Shown here: positions 51,201 through 60,900 of the stretch, in pieces | Layout: every line of letters begins with the position of its first letter | Numbering within the stretch: the first letter of the stretch is position 1 | NCBI GenBank assembly: GCA_008360975.2 | Contig: CM039182.1 | Coordinates: forward strand, 60,678,516 to 60,742,515 | Origin: Lichenostomus cassidix | Lineage: Eukaryota > Chordata > Aves > Passeriformes > Meliphagidae | Direction of reading: 5' to 3' | DNA length: 64,000 nt | Position numbers and translations under genes: made by a program | Notes under the pieces: model-generated | Databases searched by the model: none | What the model saw: the letters and a program-made list of their open reading frames with translations, nothing else | What the model was told of the DNA's origin: nothing

Positions 51201-54200
51201 TACAGTTTTCATCAAAACTTGGAAAATCACTGATACCTTTTCCTCCCTCTCTTGCATTCCCATCTCTTTAGGAACAGGAGGGAGCAGGCTCAGGCAGACC
51301 ATTGGCTGAGTGCTCTCTCCTTTCACGAGGTTTTATCGTGGGCCTCAGTCTAAGCAGGAAACTGCTTTTTGCTGTTGTTTCTAAAGTTGATGATGTTTTT
51401 AATTTGTCTTAATAAAGTTCAATCTGCTTTAGGCTTTCAAATCCTGGAGCAGGGTAATAATAAGAGTAAGTAATGAGAGTATAATAATGCCTGCCTTAAC
51501 AGAAATAGAGCCTTTATGTGTTCTGTGAGCTCAGATGCTCAGCCCAGTCCCTGGGCTGTGGGCTCTTTGGTGCAGATCTGTGCTCACACATCCCCCTCCA
51601 GACTATGAACGTGTGCCTGGTCTGCATGGGAATTGGTATGTGGGTGCAGAGGGTGACAGGGCGGGGGTGGGAGGGTAAAGCCTGACCTCGCAGCTGAGGC
51701 TTGAGATGCACAGGTTAACCCAGGGCTGGTGGGGATTTGTCTGCAGTCCTTTGGTGCTGCCCAGGGGCTTGCACCAAATCCCTGGATGTAGAAAATACTT
51801 AGAGGCCAAGCAGAGATTTCAGGGAAAGCACTGGAACAAACCCTGGGGTAATAATGGGAATCACACCTTTTCTAGACCAAAATGAGTTATCTAAATATAC
51901 CAATCTGCCTCAAAAAGTCCTGGAGGTAAATCATGACACAGAGAGCCAAGAGATGGTCTTCATGAAGCTCTCTTTCAGGTTTGATCTCCAAGATCTTTTT
52001 TTTTATTTCAGTATTTATGCATTGTGCTGTCTCACTCAAATGCAACAAGTTTCTGTCTGTAGTCTCTCAGAGTTAGTACAGCAAATAATTTTAAGAGAAG
52101 CACTCTACTGGGCAGTTACTGTACAAGCAGGTGATGTTCTGTGTTTCTCAAGCCCTTGCTGTGTCAGTGGGATTCCCTCTGTGCTGTTTCTCCATTGCTC
52201 CTAAGTGCTGTGTAATGCAGAATGTCTCGTGGGCAAAAATGTCAAAGCCAAAATGCAAATACAGGACTGGACTTCTGCCCTTGGCTGGGGGCACTGTTAG
52301 TGACAATTTCCAAACTAAAATCCCTTTTTTTTTATTCTGTACCTGCTCATAAGCAGGTCTTAAATCACCCTATATCACGACAAAAAGTATAGGCACTCAC
52401 CAAAGTGACATGTTTCTGAGTATCTTGCACATTTTGTACAACTCTTCACTAGCTGTATTTGACTAAACACAACCTAAAGTTTTCTGGAGGCAGTTTCTTA
52501 CTCTTTGAAAAGTAATGTATTGTAGTATATCAAGTTTCATCAAATTTAGTCCAAGGAGTATGTTGGCCTTTAACACTTGAGTTTGCACAAAATGTGGTGT
52601 TTTTCAGGGGGAAGAGGAAGAGAAATGGTTTGGTTTGTTAGTTGGGTGTATGGCATCTATGAGATCTACCACACTAAAAGGAGTTTCCAGGAGTAGACAG
52701 GTGGCTTTTAAAAGCTCCCTATGATTTTTTTATTCCACAGTTTATTTTTTTAACTATCAAAAGCCACATTTTCTTTAGCTGCAGTCTCTTTTTAAGCTTC
52801 AAAAATACACATGTATGTTCTTGACTGCACAGACACATGGTCATGTAGTTTTACATGTGGAGACTGAAGTTAGTACGTAGACAATGTGTGGTTGGATACC
52901 TGTCTGCAAGTTGCAGAAGCACGTTTGATTTTTGTCTGCATTAATAGGTTTGGGGGTTTTTTAATGGATTTTTTGGATTCTACTTTTGGGACTTTGGCAG
53001 TATTAAACTCAAGCATGCAATAATTGAGGCCCTGACGCATATGATTTCCTTAAAAACTGTGATTTTAAATTGTTGCAGACATTCTTCTTTTTTCTTTTGA
53101 TTTGTGGACCTCTCAGATGCTTTTGGTTTTACCTTTTTTCTTTCTTTTAAGAGGTGTTTAGTTCCAGGTCATGAGACAGAGGGCAACCCTACTTGGGAGA
53201 AGTTGAGTTTCTCAAGAAATTGGGGTTTTCTGAAGGTGGAAAAAGGCACCAGCAATCTTAAGATGAGATAGTCAGCAGTGCAGCAGCACCGGATTTGCTG
53301 ACCTGTGCATCCATGGCGAACTTGCGTGTTTATGGCAGGCGAGAGGAAGTTCCTCAGACAAAGCAAAGGCAGGGCTGTCTGGGCAAGACTCAGTGAAGTG
53401 GGGACTCGTGGTTGTGTGGCAGTGACCATCTCCTGGGACTCATTAGTGTTAATTGAGGGGCCAGGGCTGGGTGGACAGGCCAGAGCCTGAAATGCTTCTA
53501 ACCTTTTTCTCTTTCCTGCTATATTCGTGCTGGATGGGGATATTTAGATGCTTTCAACATGTTTGCTTTGCCATCACGTAGGAGTGGCTTTTTATTACAT
53601 TCAGTTGCTGTACCATAAGGCTGAAGACTCCTTGGAAGCCTGTCTCAGTAAACTGATACATTTTTGTTTGTTTGTTTGATTTAATCCTCCCCACGCTTTC
53701 TCCTGGCTATTTTTCAGTTCATTCAAACACCACTGTGAGCATCTTATTAACAGCCTTCCTTCACCAGCTCATTTTAGCACCCCAGGATTCTAAATTCAGA
53801 ATAAGCAGAAATGCGATGCCAGCCACTTGTTAACTCCATTCCTGCAGCAATAGTTTCTTGTCCTTTCTCTAAGCCATCAAATGCGAAACTTCCCATGCAA
53901 GCCAATCTCTGAGTGTGAATTTTTAGGACAGTAGTGTGAAGTATTATGTGGGAGAATTGACGACAACTCATGTTTTCAGACTTCAGAGTGAGGAATTCCA
54001 GTGTACCTCACGCACTTCACAGAGGAGCTACTTGCTCCACATGCCAGCAAAATACAGCCAAGTCTGGGATGGGACACAGCATCTATTTTAACAACTCACA
54101 GCCAGATTGCTCAATTGTCAGACAGGAAATTAAAAAACAAGAGTAAAATCTGCCCACATTAAGTCACAGGTGAAATATAAAGCAGGTGTATTTTCCTGAC

Positions 54201-57200
54201 CACAGTCAAGTTGGTGGACACATAGCCATTACCATATTTTCTTTACTTTTTCCAAATCACACACAGGGATCTTTCATGGGCATCCACTTTGATGTGAGAA
54301 TGGGTAATAAATAATAAATCGTAACCATATTTGCATTTGGTGCACAGTTGGAGCAGGTTCAAGCTAGCAGCCTGGTAGAAGTTTCAGCAGCCCTATGGTT
54401 TCTCTAGTTTGTGTTTTTGATTCTATAGGAAAACCTTTTGTCAGAAAAAGTAAGTTTAGCACAGGGCTCCCAGTCTGAGCTGCACTCCTTCTAGGTCATT
54501 CACTTCACTTTGGGTGCTGAAAGACACTTACCATCCTCTCATTCCAGGCAGTGGCTTATGCCACTCTCAGGCAGCTGTCTGGGGTGGATGGCCCCGTGCT
54601 GTGGTACTTGGCGGAGAGCAGGGTTAGTCCCAGGTGAGGCTGGCAGATGTTCTGATACCTTCTGCAGTTTGGGACAAAAATGTTTGCGAATCACTTTTTC
54701 ATGTGGCTTTGGGCACCTAGTAGCTTAGAAAGTGTAATGGTAACTTAATTCCCAGATGGATAGCAGTCATGTGAAAATGGAGCTTAAACACCTTTGCAAA
54801 GTTTAGCAAAAGTTTTTGGCTTTGTTTCCTCCCTGTCTATATTCCAGCGGACTGCTTAGTATCTTTCTTTGGGGTTTTTTTCTGGTTTTTTTGTAACTTG
54901 ATAAATCTTTCTGCTAAAGGCAGAAGTCAGCCAGACTGGATAATCTGTTTTTGATTTAATCATTTTGTGTATCTGGTGTATGCAAAATAAATCACTATTC
55001 ATCTGGTTTTTAATCTGATTTATGTAGGACAGAGTTATATTGCTCCAGTTTTCTACAGCCTAGCACCAGGTTTTGTGAACCTGCCTTGAAGTAACCATTA
55101 TAGCATTTAGGAGGACTACAGTGAGATTTATTAGGGCGTAGAAAGGAACGGGACAGGTTTTCAGCTGATGGAAAATGCGATATGAGGGAAAGACACTGAT
55201 ACGTATTTGATAGGGAGACTTCATGAAGACCTTTTATTCCTCTTCTCGACTGCTGTGGTAGGGCCTTTCTCCCTTCCACGTGATGCTGGCTTGATGAGGT
55301 AGTTCAGGCCTTTTCAAATTGATAAGATTTATTTGCAGCAACCAGATTTGATTTTACCACTACACCATTTGATTGGTGGCTTTTTCCTTTAACCATGCTT
55401 AGCCGCGGGAGATTAAGTGCATGAGGAAGATAACCTAACACAGGAAAAAGCCCTGGCAGCCCCAGTCCATGACACTGCTAAATGCATCACTTTGCTTCCT
55501 TTATCAGGAAAACTCCCATTAATTATCAATTTATAATTGGGCAGGTGGTGCTTTGGAATTTTGATTGTAGATTTCAGGCTAACAGCAAAATTTATTTTTT
55601 ATTTTCTGGCTTTATCTGAGAACATGAATTTTACAACTTAATTGTACTAATATTTTCAGGTGCTGGTTTGAAAAGGGGGTTTTGTGTGTTTTTGCTTTGG
55701 TTCTTTTTTTAAAAGAGATGTCATTAATTACATAACTATCACTTCTATGTATCTTTTTAAAAAAACCCCTCTCCACTTAAGGGCTACATGCTGTCAGTCA
55801 GAGCTGTCCTTTTTAATTAAGTGTTAAAGATTTCTAATCTGATAGATGTTGTGTCTTTAGAAAAAAAAAGAGATCCATCAATTGAGAATTTACTTAAAAC
55901 CAGAAACATCTGTTTAAAAATGTGTGCTGATCATCACCAGGAGAGACACAGCTATTTCGCTCTACTCTTTGTCATTTACCATTAGTCAAATATGCTTCAT
56001 CCATTTTTTTTCTCAGTCTAAAATATGTGTACCGAAAGTGCTATGCAAAAAGCAGAGGCTACATACAGTGGCCATTTGTCTGTAATTTCCTGCTGTCTCT
56101 TCATTCCTTGTATGAGTGTGTAGTAGCAGAAGAGCTTCCCCTCACCCCCAGGCTGGGCCCTGGCCATTTTGGGGGAAAGGCTTGCACAGGAGCTCAGAAG
56201 GTGCAATGTCCTGCCTGTAGCCAAGGTTGGGGTTTCCATGTGTGGAGGGGCAGAAAGCAAATTCAGGGTTTGTCCTTGGCAGGATCTTGCCAGGGAAGAG
56301 AGTGCCCTGCTGGCTTTTCCTGAATCCAGATATTCGGGGAAGCTGGGAACCTGCACAGAGGCAACGTCATTCTTTTAGATGAGCTCCCACTTAGGGTGAG
56401 CTGGGATGGATACTTCTCTTCCTCTCTGTTATTGGGCTCCGTGTCCTGAGGGCTGGAGAACAGAACAGCTGGAAGTTTGGAGCCTGCAACTTGCCAGTGA
56501 GCTGTCCTGGGGTAGCAGGAGGTGCCCAGGAAGCAAAGGTGGTCCTGGTCCTCACCCAGGATGGGCCTTAGTGGCTCCAGCTGATCCCTGTGATGTGTAC
56601 ATTGTGTGTCCGTAGATGTGCAAATACATGAATCAAACTTGTAAACAATTATCTTGTAAACAAGATAATGTAGGGAAACTTAGCACCGCCTGAAGTCTCA
56701 GCAGTGCATATGCACACAGACAGTAGCAGGTGTGAGTTCAATATGCTCGTGATACAGGGCTGGTGAAGTTCTCACAAAACCCCAAAGGAGTTGGTGCCAG
56801 GGAACCCTGGCGCGTGACACTGGCAAAGGGTTGAGGGCCATGATTTTCTTGCTGTTTGTCTTCTCCAGGCTGATGGGAGAAGTAATAAAGTTTCGTGTGA
56901 AAGGGCAGGGGAGCGTGTTGCAGCTGTGCTGTTTAACTACTTTTAAAGACTTACGAAGGACACTCAGTGAAGAGAATTCACCAAACCAAGGAATATAGAG
57001 TGGATATTAAATTAGTGTTTAAATTGTTAAGCTGATTGCTTCAATTTTAAGATTAGTAAGTCTATCTCAGGGCTGCTATTTCTACAGTCCTTGTTTCTTT
57101 TCTTTCAAAGCATCAACTTGGCATTTCTTACAGGTCTCCCAGCTATTTTCAATTGTGGTTTTATACTAGAAGTGGGTTTCTAAGAATGCCACTTCCCCAC

Positions 57201-57995
57201 CATCACATGCTGTCGGGCTGCTTAACGGTAGTGAGTCCTTAGTATTTTAGTTAATTGCAGAGTCAATACAGAGCCAGAAGAGTGAGCTGCATTTTCTTCA
57301 GGCTTGCTCATCAGCATCAATAGGATTCATAAGCAAGTTCTGACTTCAGAATTTTGTGTTGGTAACGAAGTAGGGAAAAAGCTTTTTTTCTTCTTTCCAC
57401 CCCCTGTAAATGGAGCAGATTTGTTGAAATCCATTAGATTCATTAAATGCTCAACTACTTTGGCATTCACTTTCACAGAAGAAATTTTCTTTCTAAAACT
57501 CCTTTGTGTCTTTTCTGCCTCCCTTTTTTCTTTTGCTTTGAGAGTTGATATATTAAGATATTTCTAATCTGTGTCTTAAAAATTTTCAATTTTGAATACA
57601 AGTCAGATAGCATCTGGGCCAACAGATATGCTTGACCCATAAATCTTCATAAAATAGCCATTACATTCTCAATTCCTTATGTCATGGCACTATATCCTTA
57701 TCCATGAAATTTTAACTGTAAGATGGTGAAGGATGAACTGCGAGACACGGTGTCTAAAGTAATAGTCCTGGATGCTTGTGGTTTGTGATAGTGTACTTGA
57801 TGCTAATTTTTAATCCATTTTCCTTTCCATTGTAGCCCATCACTGCCTGCCCTTGATTGGCAGCTGCCATCTCACTCAGGACCTTATGAACTACGTATTG
57901 AAGTGCAGCCGAAATCCCACCACCGAGCTCATTACGAGACAGAAGGCAGTCGAGGGGCTGTGAAGGCATCTGCAGGGGGCCACCCCATTGTGCAG
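39082..57995 (+). CDS. NFATC1: NFATC1, 5' part: two alternative first exons, exon 2, exon 3
   Basis: NFATC1 (NFAT2, NFATc1) is a transcription factor kept in the cytoplasm by phosphorylation. It enters the nucleus when calcineurin removes the phosphates. It acts in T cells, osteoclast formation and heart-valve endocardium (known from mammals). The window encodes 464 residues of the alpha form: alpha N-terminus 1-44, regulatory region 45-410, and the start of the Rel-homology domain 411-464. The human full-length long form is about 940 residues, so the rest of the DNA-binding domain, the IPT domain and the C-terminal activation region lie beyond 64,000. The two first exons are alternatives, used from P1 and P2, and each joins exon 2 in the same phase. 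Human NFATC1 has the same arrangement. Confidence 0.95.
39215..42299 (+). other. NFATC1: NFATC1 intron between alpha and beta first exons
   Basis: GC-rich at its left end, then mixed. It includes a T15 run at 40378-40392 and a GC-rich patch at about 41,560-41,980. Many overlapping open frames here reflect composition. No other exon was found. Confidence 0.7.
42300..43169 (+). promoter_or_regulatory. NFATC1: NFATC1 P2 promoter CpG island
   Basis: CpG-rich DNA directly before the beta start codon, continuing to about 43,520. No TATA box was seen. A CRE-like GGTCACGTTACC lies near 42,992. A short (AAT/AAAT) stretch at 42,507-42,524 interrupts the left part. The start point is unknown, so part of this interval is the 5' UTR of the beta transcript. 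Mammalian NFATC1 P2 drives the constitutive beta isoforms; this is applied by analogy. Confidence 0.75.
43170..43245 (+). CDS. NFATC1: NFATC1 exon 1 beta (P2)
   Basis: 76 bases, 25 codons plus one base, from ATG in good context (G at -3) to donor gtgggt. It encodes [19 protein letters not shown] then HSDEGG. It matches the human beta start MTGLEDQEFDFEFLFEF, an acidic and aromatic activation motif. Another donor six bases earlier (exon end 43239) keeps the same phase and would drop two glycines; the later one fits the donor consensus better. Joining to exon 2 gives [12 protein letters not shown]. Confidence 0.92.
43246..48026 (+). other. NFATC1: NFATC1 intron 1 (beta exon to exon 2)
   Basis: About 4.8 kb. 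The first 300 bases are still CpG-rich. No further exon was found. The intron ends with a (GTTT)n stretch that serves as the pyrimidine tract for exon 2. A valve-endocardial enhancer is known in the first intron of mouse Nfatc1; a counterpart could lie here but cannot be placed by eye. Confidence 0.8.
48027..49125 (+). CDS. NFATC1: NFATC1 exon 2, calcineurin-regulated NFAT homology region
   Basis: 1099 bases, acceptor ttccag, donor gtaagg, encoding alpha-form residues 45-410 plus part of 411. Features in order: calcineurin PxIxIT site SPRIEIT at 120-126; serine-rich region from [12 protein letters not shown] (152) to [10 protein letters not shown] (194); SP1 [13 protein letters not shown] near 235-247; SP2 and nuclear localisation signal [15 protein letters not shown] near 260-274, KRK at 267-269; SP3 [17 protein letters not shown] near 280-296; a SUMO-type LKTE at 350-353; the second calcineurin site YLSVP at 388-392. 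These are the known regulatory elements of NFAT proteins, all present and intact. The serine/proline blocks are the kinase targets (GSK3, CK1, DYRK in mammals). The exon is one large coding exon, as in human. Confidence 0.97.
49590..49625. repeat. Perfect 15-base inverted repeat with 6-base loop
   Basis: The left arm TTTCTTCTAATTATT (49590-49604) pairs exactly with the right arm (49611-49625) across the loop TTTAAT. A third, direct copy of the arm with small changes lies at about 49,658-49,677. Confidence 0.95.
49639..49662. repeat. Perfect 9-base inverted repeat
   Basis: AAGAAATAT and ATATTTCTT are separated by CTTATT, just after the 15-base inverted repeat. Both belong to one AT-rich palindromic cluster. 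Confidence 0.93.
50617..51420 (+). other. Possible cryptic exon or terminal exon in NFATC1 intron 2
   Basis: A strong acceptor (pyrimidine tract then ttgcag) ends at 50616. A 76-base CpG-containing segment follows up to a plausible donor AAAG/gtgaag at 50693, and AATAAA occurs at 51411-51416. If exon 2 were spliced to 50617 the frame would read SKWP and stop, giving a protein without the DNA-binding domain. No transcript evidence is available. Confidence 0.2.
56638..56669. promoter_or_regulatory. Two forkhead-type sites and a 9-base palindrome
   Basis: CTTGTAAACAA occurs twice (56638-56648 and 56653-56663), 15 bases apart. Each contains GTAAACAA, the forkhead consensus. The second lies in a perfect palindrome ATTATCTTG-TAAA-CAAGATAAT (56648-56669), which also carries GATA-like AGATAA. 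Any regulatory role is inference. Confidence 0.45.
57836..57995 (+). CDS. NFATC1: NFATC1 exon 3, start of the Rel-homology DNA-binding domain
   Basis: 160 bases, acceptor ttgtag, donor gtacca, encoding alpha-form residues 411-464. It completes the split serine codon and reads [20 protein letters not shown], then [20 protein letters not shown] and [24 protein letters not shown] (441-450) is the NFAT recognition loop, whose arginine and tyrosine contact the GGAAA site (family knowledge). It agrees almost residue for residue with human NFATC1. The next exon should begin LHGYLENEP and is not in the window. Confidence 0.97.
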
Positions 57996-60900
57996 GTACC
58001 AAATTGTGTAATGAGCAGTGCAGGTTGTTCATCTCAGTGTTCCATTTCTTCTCTAAAACCAAAATATAATGTGAGATTTTTCCCGTCCTCAAGGACTCCT
58101 GCACATGAGCGCACCTTAGAGCATATTTTAAACTGGGTGGACCAAGCCTTTGGTAAACACAGTGCAAGAGCAATGTGACTACAGGGTGAGTGGATTGCTG
58201 CTCTGTCTGTGTAGGACTCAGCAAGTCTTTAGCTGGCAAGTGTTGACCATGGACCTATTTGTGCAGTCAGACTCCAGACATGTGGTTTATACTGAAATCA
58301 GCTGGGGACGTGCCTCAGTACATTTAGTCCTTAACTTGCAGTTGGATCTAATCAGAACTGTGAATGCATGTTGGATTGCAGAGCTGTAGCAGTGATGTAG
58401 AAGTATGTCGCTGGTTTGGATGTTGCAGTGAGTTCTGAGCAAAGGCTTTTAGAATTTCTTCAGTTCCTAAAACCCTTCCAGCTGCTCTGGAAAGCATCTG
58501 AGGTCTGAATCTAGTTTCATGAATTCTACCAAACTCTTTAGTTACTCTGTATAAAGCATTTAATTCAATAACACTCTAAATGGACCCTTAATTCGTTTAG
58601 ATGAGTAGTCTCATTCATTTTTAAAGGGCTTTGCTCAAGAGTGGGAAGAACAGGATTGAGTTGTTTAAAACAAAAAAAGCAAAAGTAGTGGGAGAGAGTG
58701 GGAGACACTGCCTGTCCCTCCTCAGCTGCTGCTTTCTCACCCAGCAGTTAAACTCCCAGTGCCACCCGTCAAAGTTATGACTCTCTGTGCAGCAGAGCCC
58801 AGGTTTTATGGCTGCCCAGATGCCACAGGACCCATGGATGCCAGGGCACTGCTGCCATGCTTGCACTGCTTGGGCTTGTGCCACAAGCCATGCTGTGGGA
58901 GCGGTGGCTTGTTGAAAGCGCGGATGGCTCAAGATGATGTACAGGCCACACGTGCAGGGCTGTGTGCATTTGTTTATTTGCTGTAAACCCCTGTTAGCAA
59001 ACACGTCGTTGGAAGGAACGGTGGGAGGTTGGGATGACACTGGGCAGAGAATGCTGCTGTATAAATGTGTGCTGCTGCCGCAGCTGGAAAAGGAAAGTGA
59101 GGGGAGTTGTCAGCAGCAAACACAGCTTGCTCTTTAGCTCTGCTAGAACTCATCACTGACGTGGGATTATGGAAGTTGTCTGCTGCAAGTTGAAAGGTTT
59201 TAGCAGAACATTTGTGAATGGTATTAAAGAGGGGCTTGTGGCAGACATGCTTATTGACAATTAATGTCTACTCCATTTGTGGCTTGATGCAAGGAAATGC
59301 AAATGTACAGACATCAATTCGCAATGGCCAGCTTGGAACTTAAAGTTTCTTACGTGCTTTTTGGAAAGACTGAATGTGATGCCAACATTTAATTAGACTA
59401 AATGTGTCCAGACATTTCCCCTCTCATCCCCTGTCCCGTTCTGTCAGGAGTGAGCGTGCTACTTCCAAACACAAACAAGTGTCAGAAGAGAGGAGAGGAA
59501 ATTACGGAAGGGCATGAAGAGAGAGGGGAGGAAGCAGACAGTCCCAGCCCAGTCAACTGGCTCTACTGACTTAATAAGGATTAATGTATTTTTCACTCCT
59601 TTTATTACAACCTAAACATCCTTTTCTCCAAAAGGAACAGAAACATAAAGAGATGCAGAAGAATCTCTGTGCTGACATTGCTGTCATGTTCAGTTATGTT
59701 ATTGAAGAAATGCATAAAGGCTTCTGATCTAGACCAGAGGTGAATAGATGGATGAATTAAAAGTACTTCCAAAAAGAAAGGCAGTATTTATAAATAATTT
59801 TTGTTAGAGGCATAGTAAATATTTATAAATAGAGAAGTACCTGAAAAAACAAAACTGTATAAATAAATGGAGGATGAGGAAGTCTAGGGAGTAACTTCTG
59901 ATAAATTGGTGACTGACAAAACCTGTAAAATGCATCTCTGAATCAACATGTTTCCAGATGTTGCAGCTGTTTGGGTCAGGTTTGATTCATCCCACTGTGT
60001 TATACAGAAAGGACCCCAAGTTTTGAAGTTCAAACCCAAGATACAAGCTCAAACAGAATTTTGAGTGTCTTCAGGTGAAAGATTTTGGATAAAGCTTTTT
60101 CCTCTTTATTATTTCTGATGTTTTCTATTCTGTTGACTCAGGGAAAACTCTCATAAAATTGCTCTGACCCCTTGTACTACCCTTTTGTGTTACGTTTTTT
60201 CCCACATTGACCATCAGGTCTTTCTTATGTCAGTACTTTGGGGAAGCTTGCTTTAATTCTGCTGTTGTTAAAGCTCTTTCCTCTTTTGTTTAACAAGAAG
60301 CAGATATGGAAGAGGTCTGTCTTCTCTCTCTGTTTCTCTGTTTCTCTCTCTTCTCTGTTTCAAACCCGCTCTTGCTGGCATCTTGCTTCCCGAGCTAGGA
60401 GGTGTTCTCAGATTAATACCTCCACAAATCTGTTGGGCATACTAAGGCAGAGGAGAAGTAAATCCAGAAAGCAGCCGCTGTTCATGGCACGGTTCACAAC
60501 TAAAATTGTCAGGAGGTTGCTTTCTCTGCAGCCAGAGGTTTATCTATTTTTTTCCAGGCAACTAGCTTCCTTACTGCTGACCCATCTTTTCTGTTAGGAG
60601 GTGGAATGTCTAAGGATCAAAGGTTTCTGAGGCAAGCATGCTGGATGAGGAGAGCAGTAGCATAGGAGGGCAGGAGTCTCTTGTGGGTGTGACATGAAGC
60701 CCAGGGTTGGAAACCAATTTTTTCCTTGGCTCTTCCAGGCTGGTGACTTTTCTGTGGAGCTATAGAGGGCCTCATGTAAAGCTAAGGACCTGGCACTGTG
60801 CAGAATGTCACCACTGTATGAAATTGCTTTTCTTTCCCAAACCTGAGCATAGGAAGGGTCAGGTAGAGCTGAGCATGGCAGGCTGCCTGAGGAATTCATA

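Larger units (their letters stand above)
49126..57835 (+). other. NFATC1: NFATC1 intron 2
   Basis: About 8.7 kb. It contains the inverted repeats at 49,590-49,662, a possible cryptic terminal exon at 50,617-51,420 and a forkhead-type palindrome at 56,638-56,669, all listed separately. No other coding exon was found. Confidence 0.8.

Noticed and set aside
60238..60597. 119-codon frame with a signal-peptide-like start
   Set aside because: The hydrophobic start comes from pyrimidine-rich DNA (TCTCTGTT units). It lies within an NFATC1 intron.
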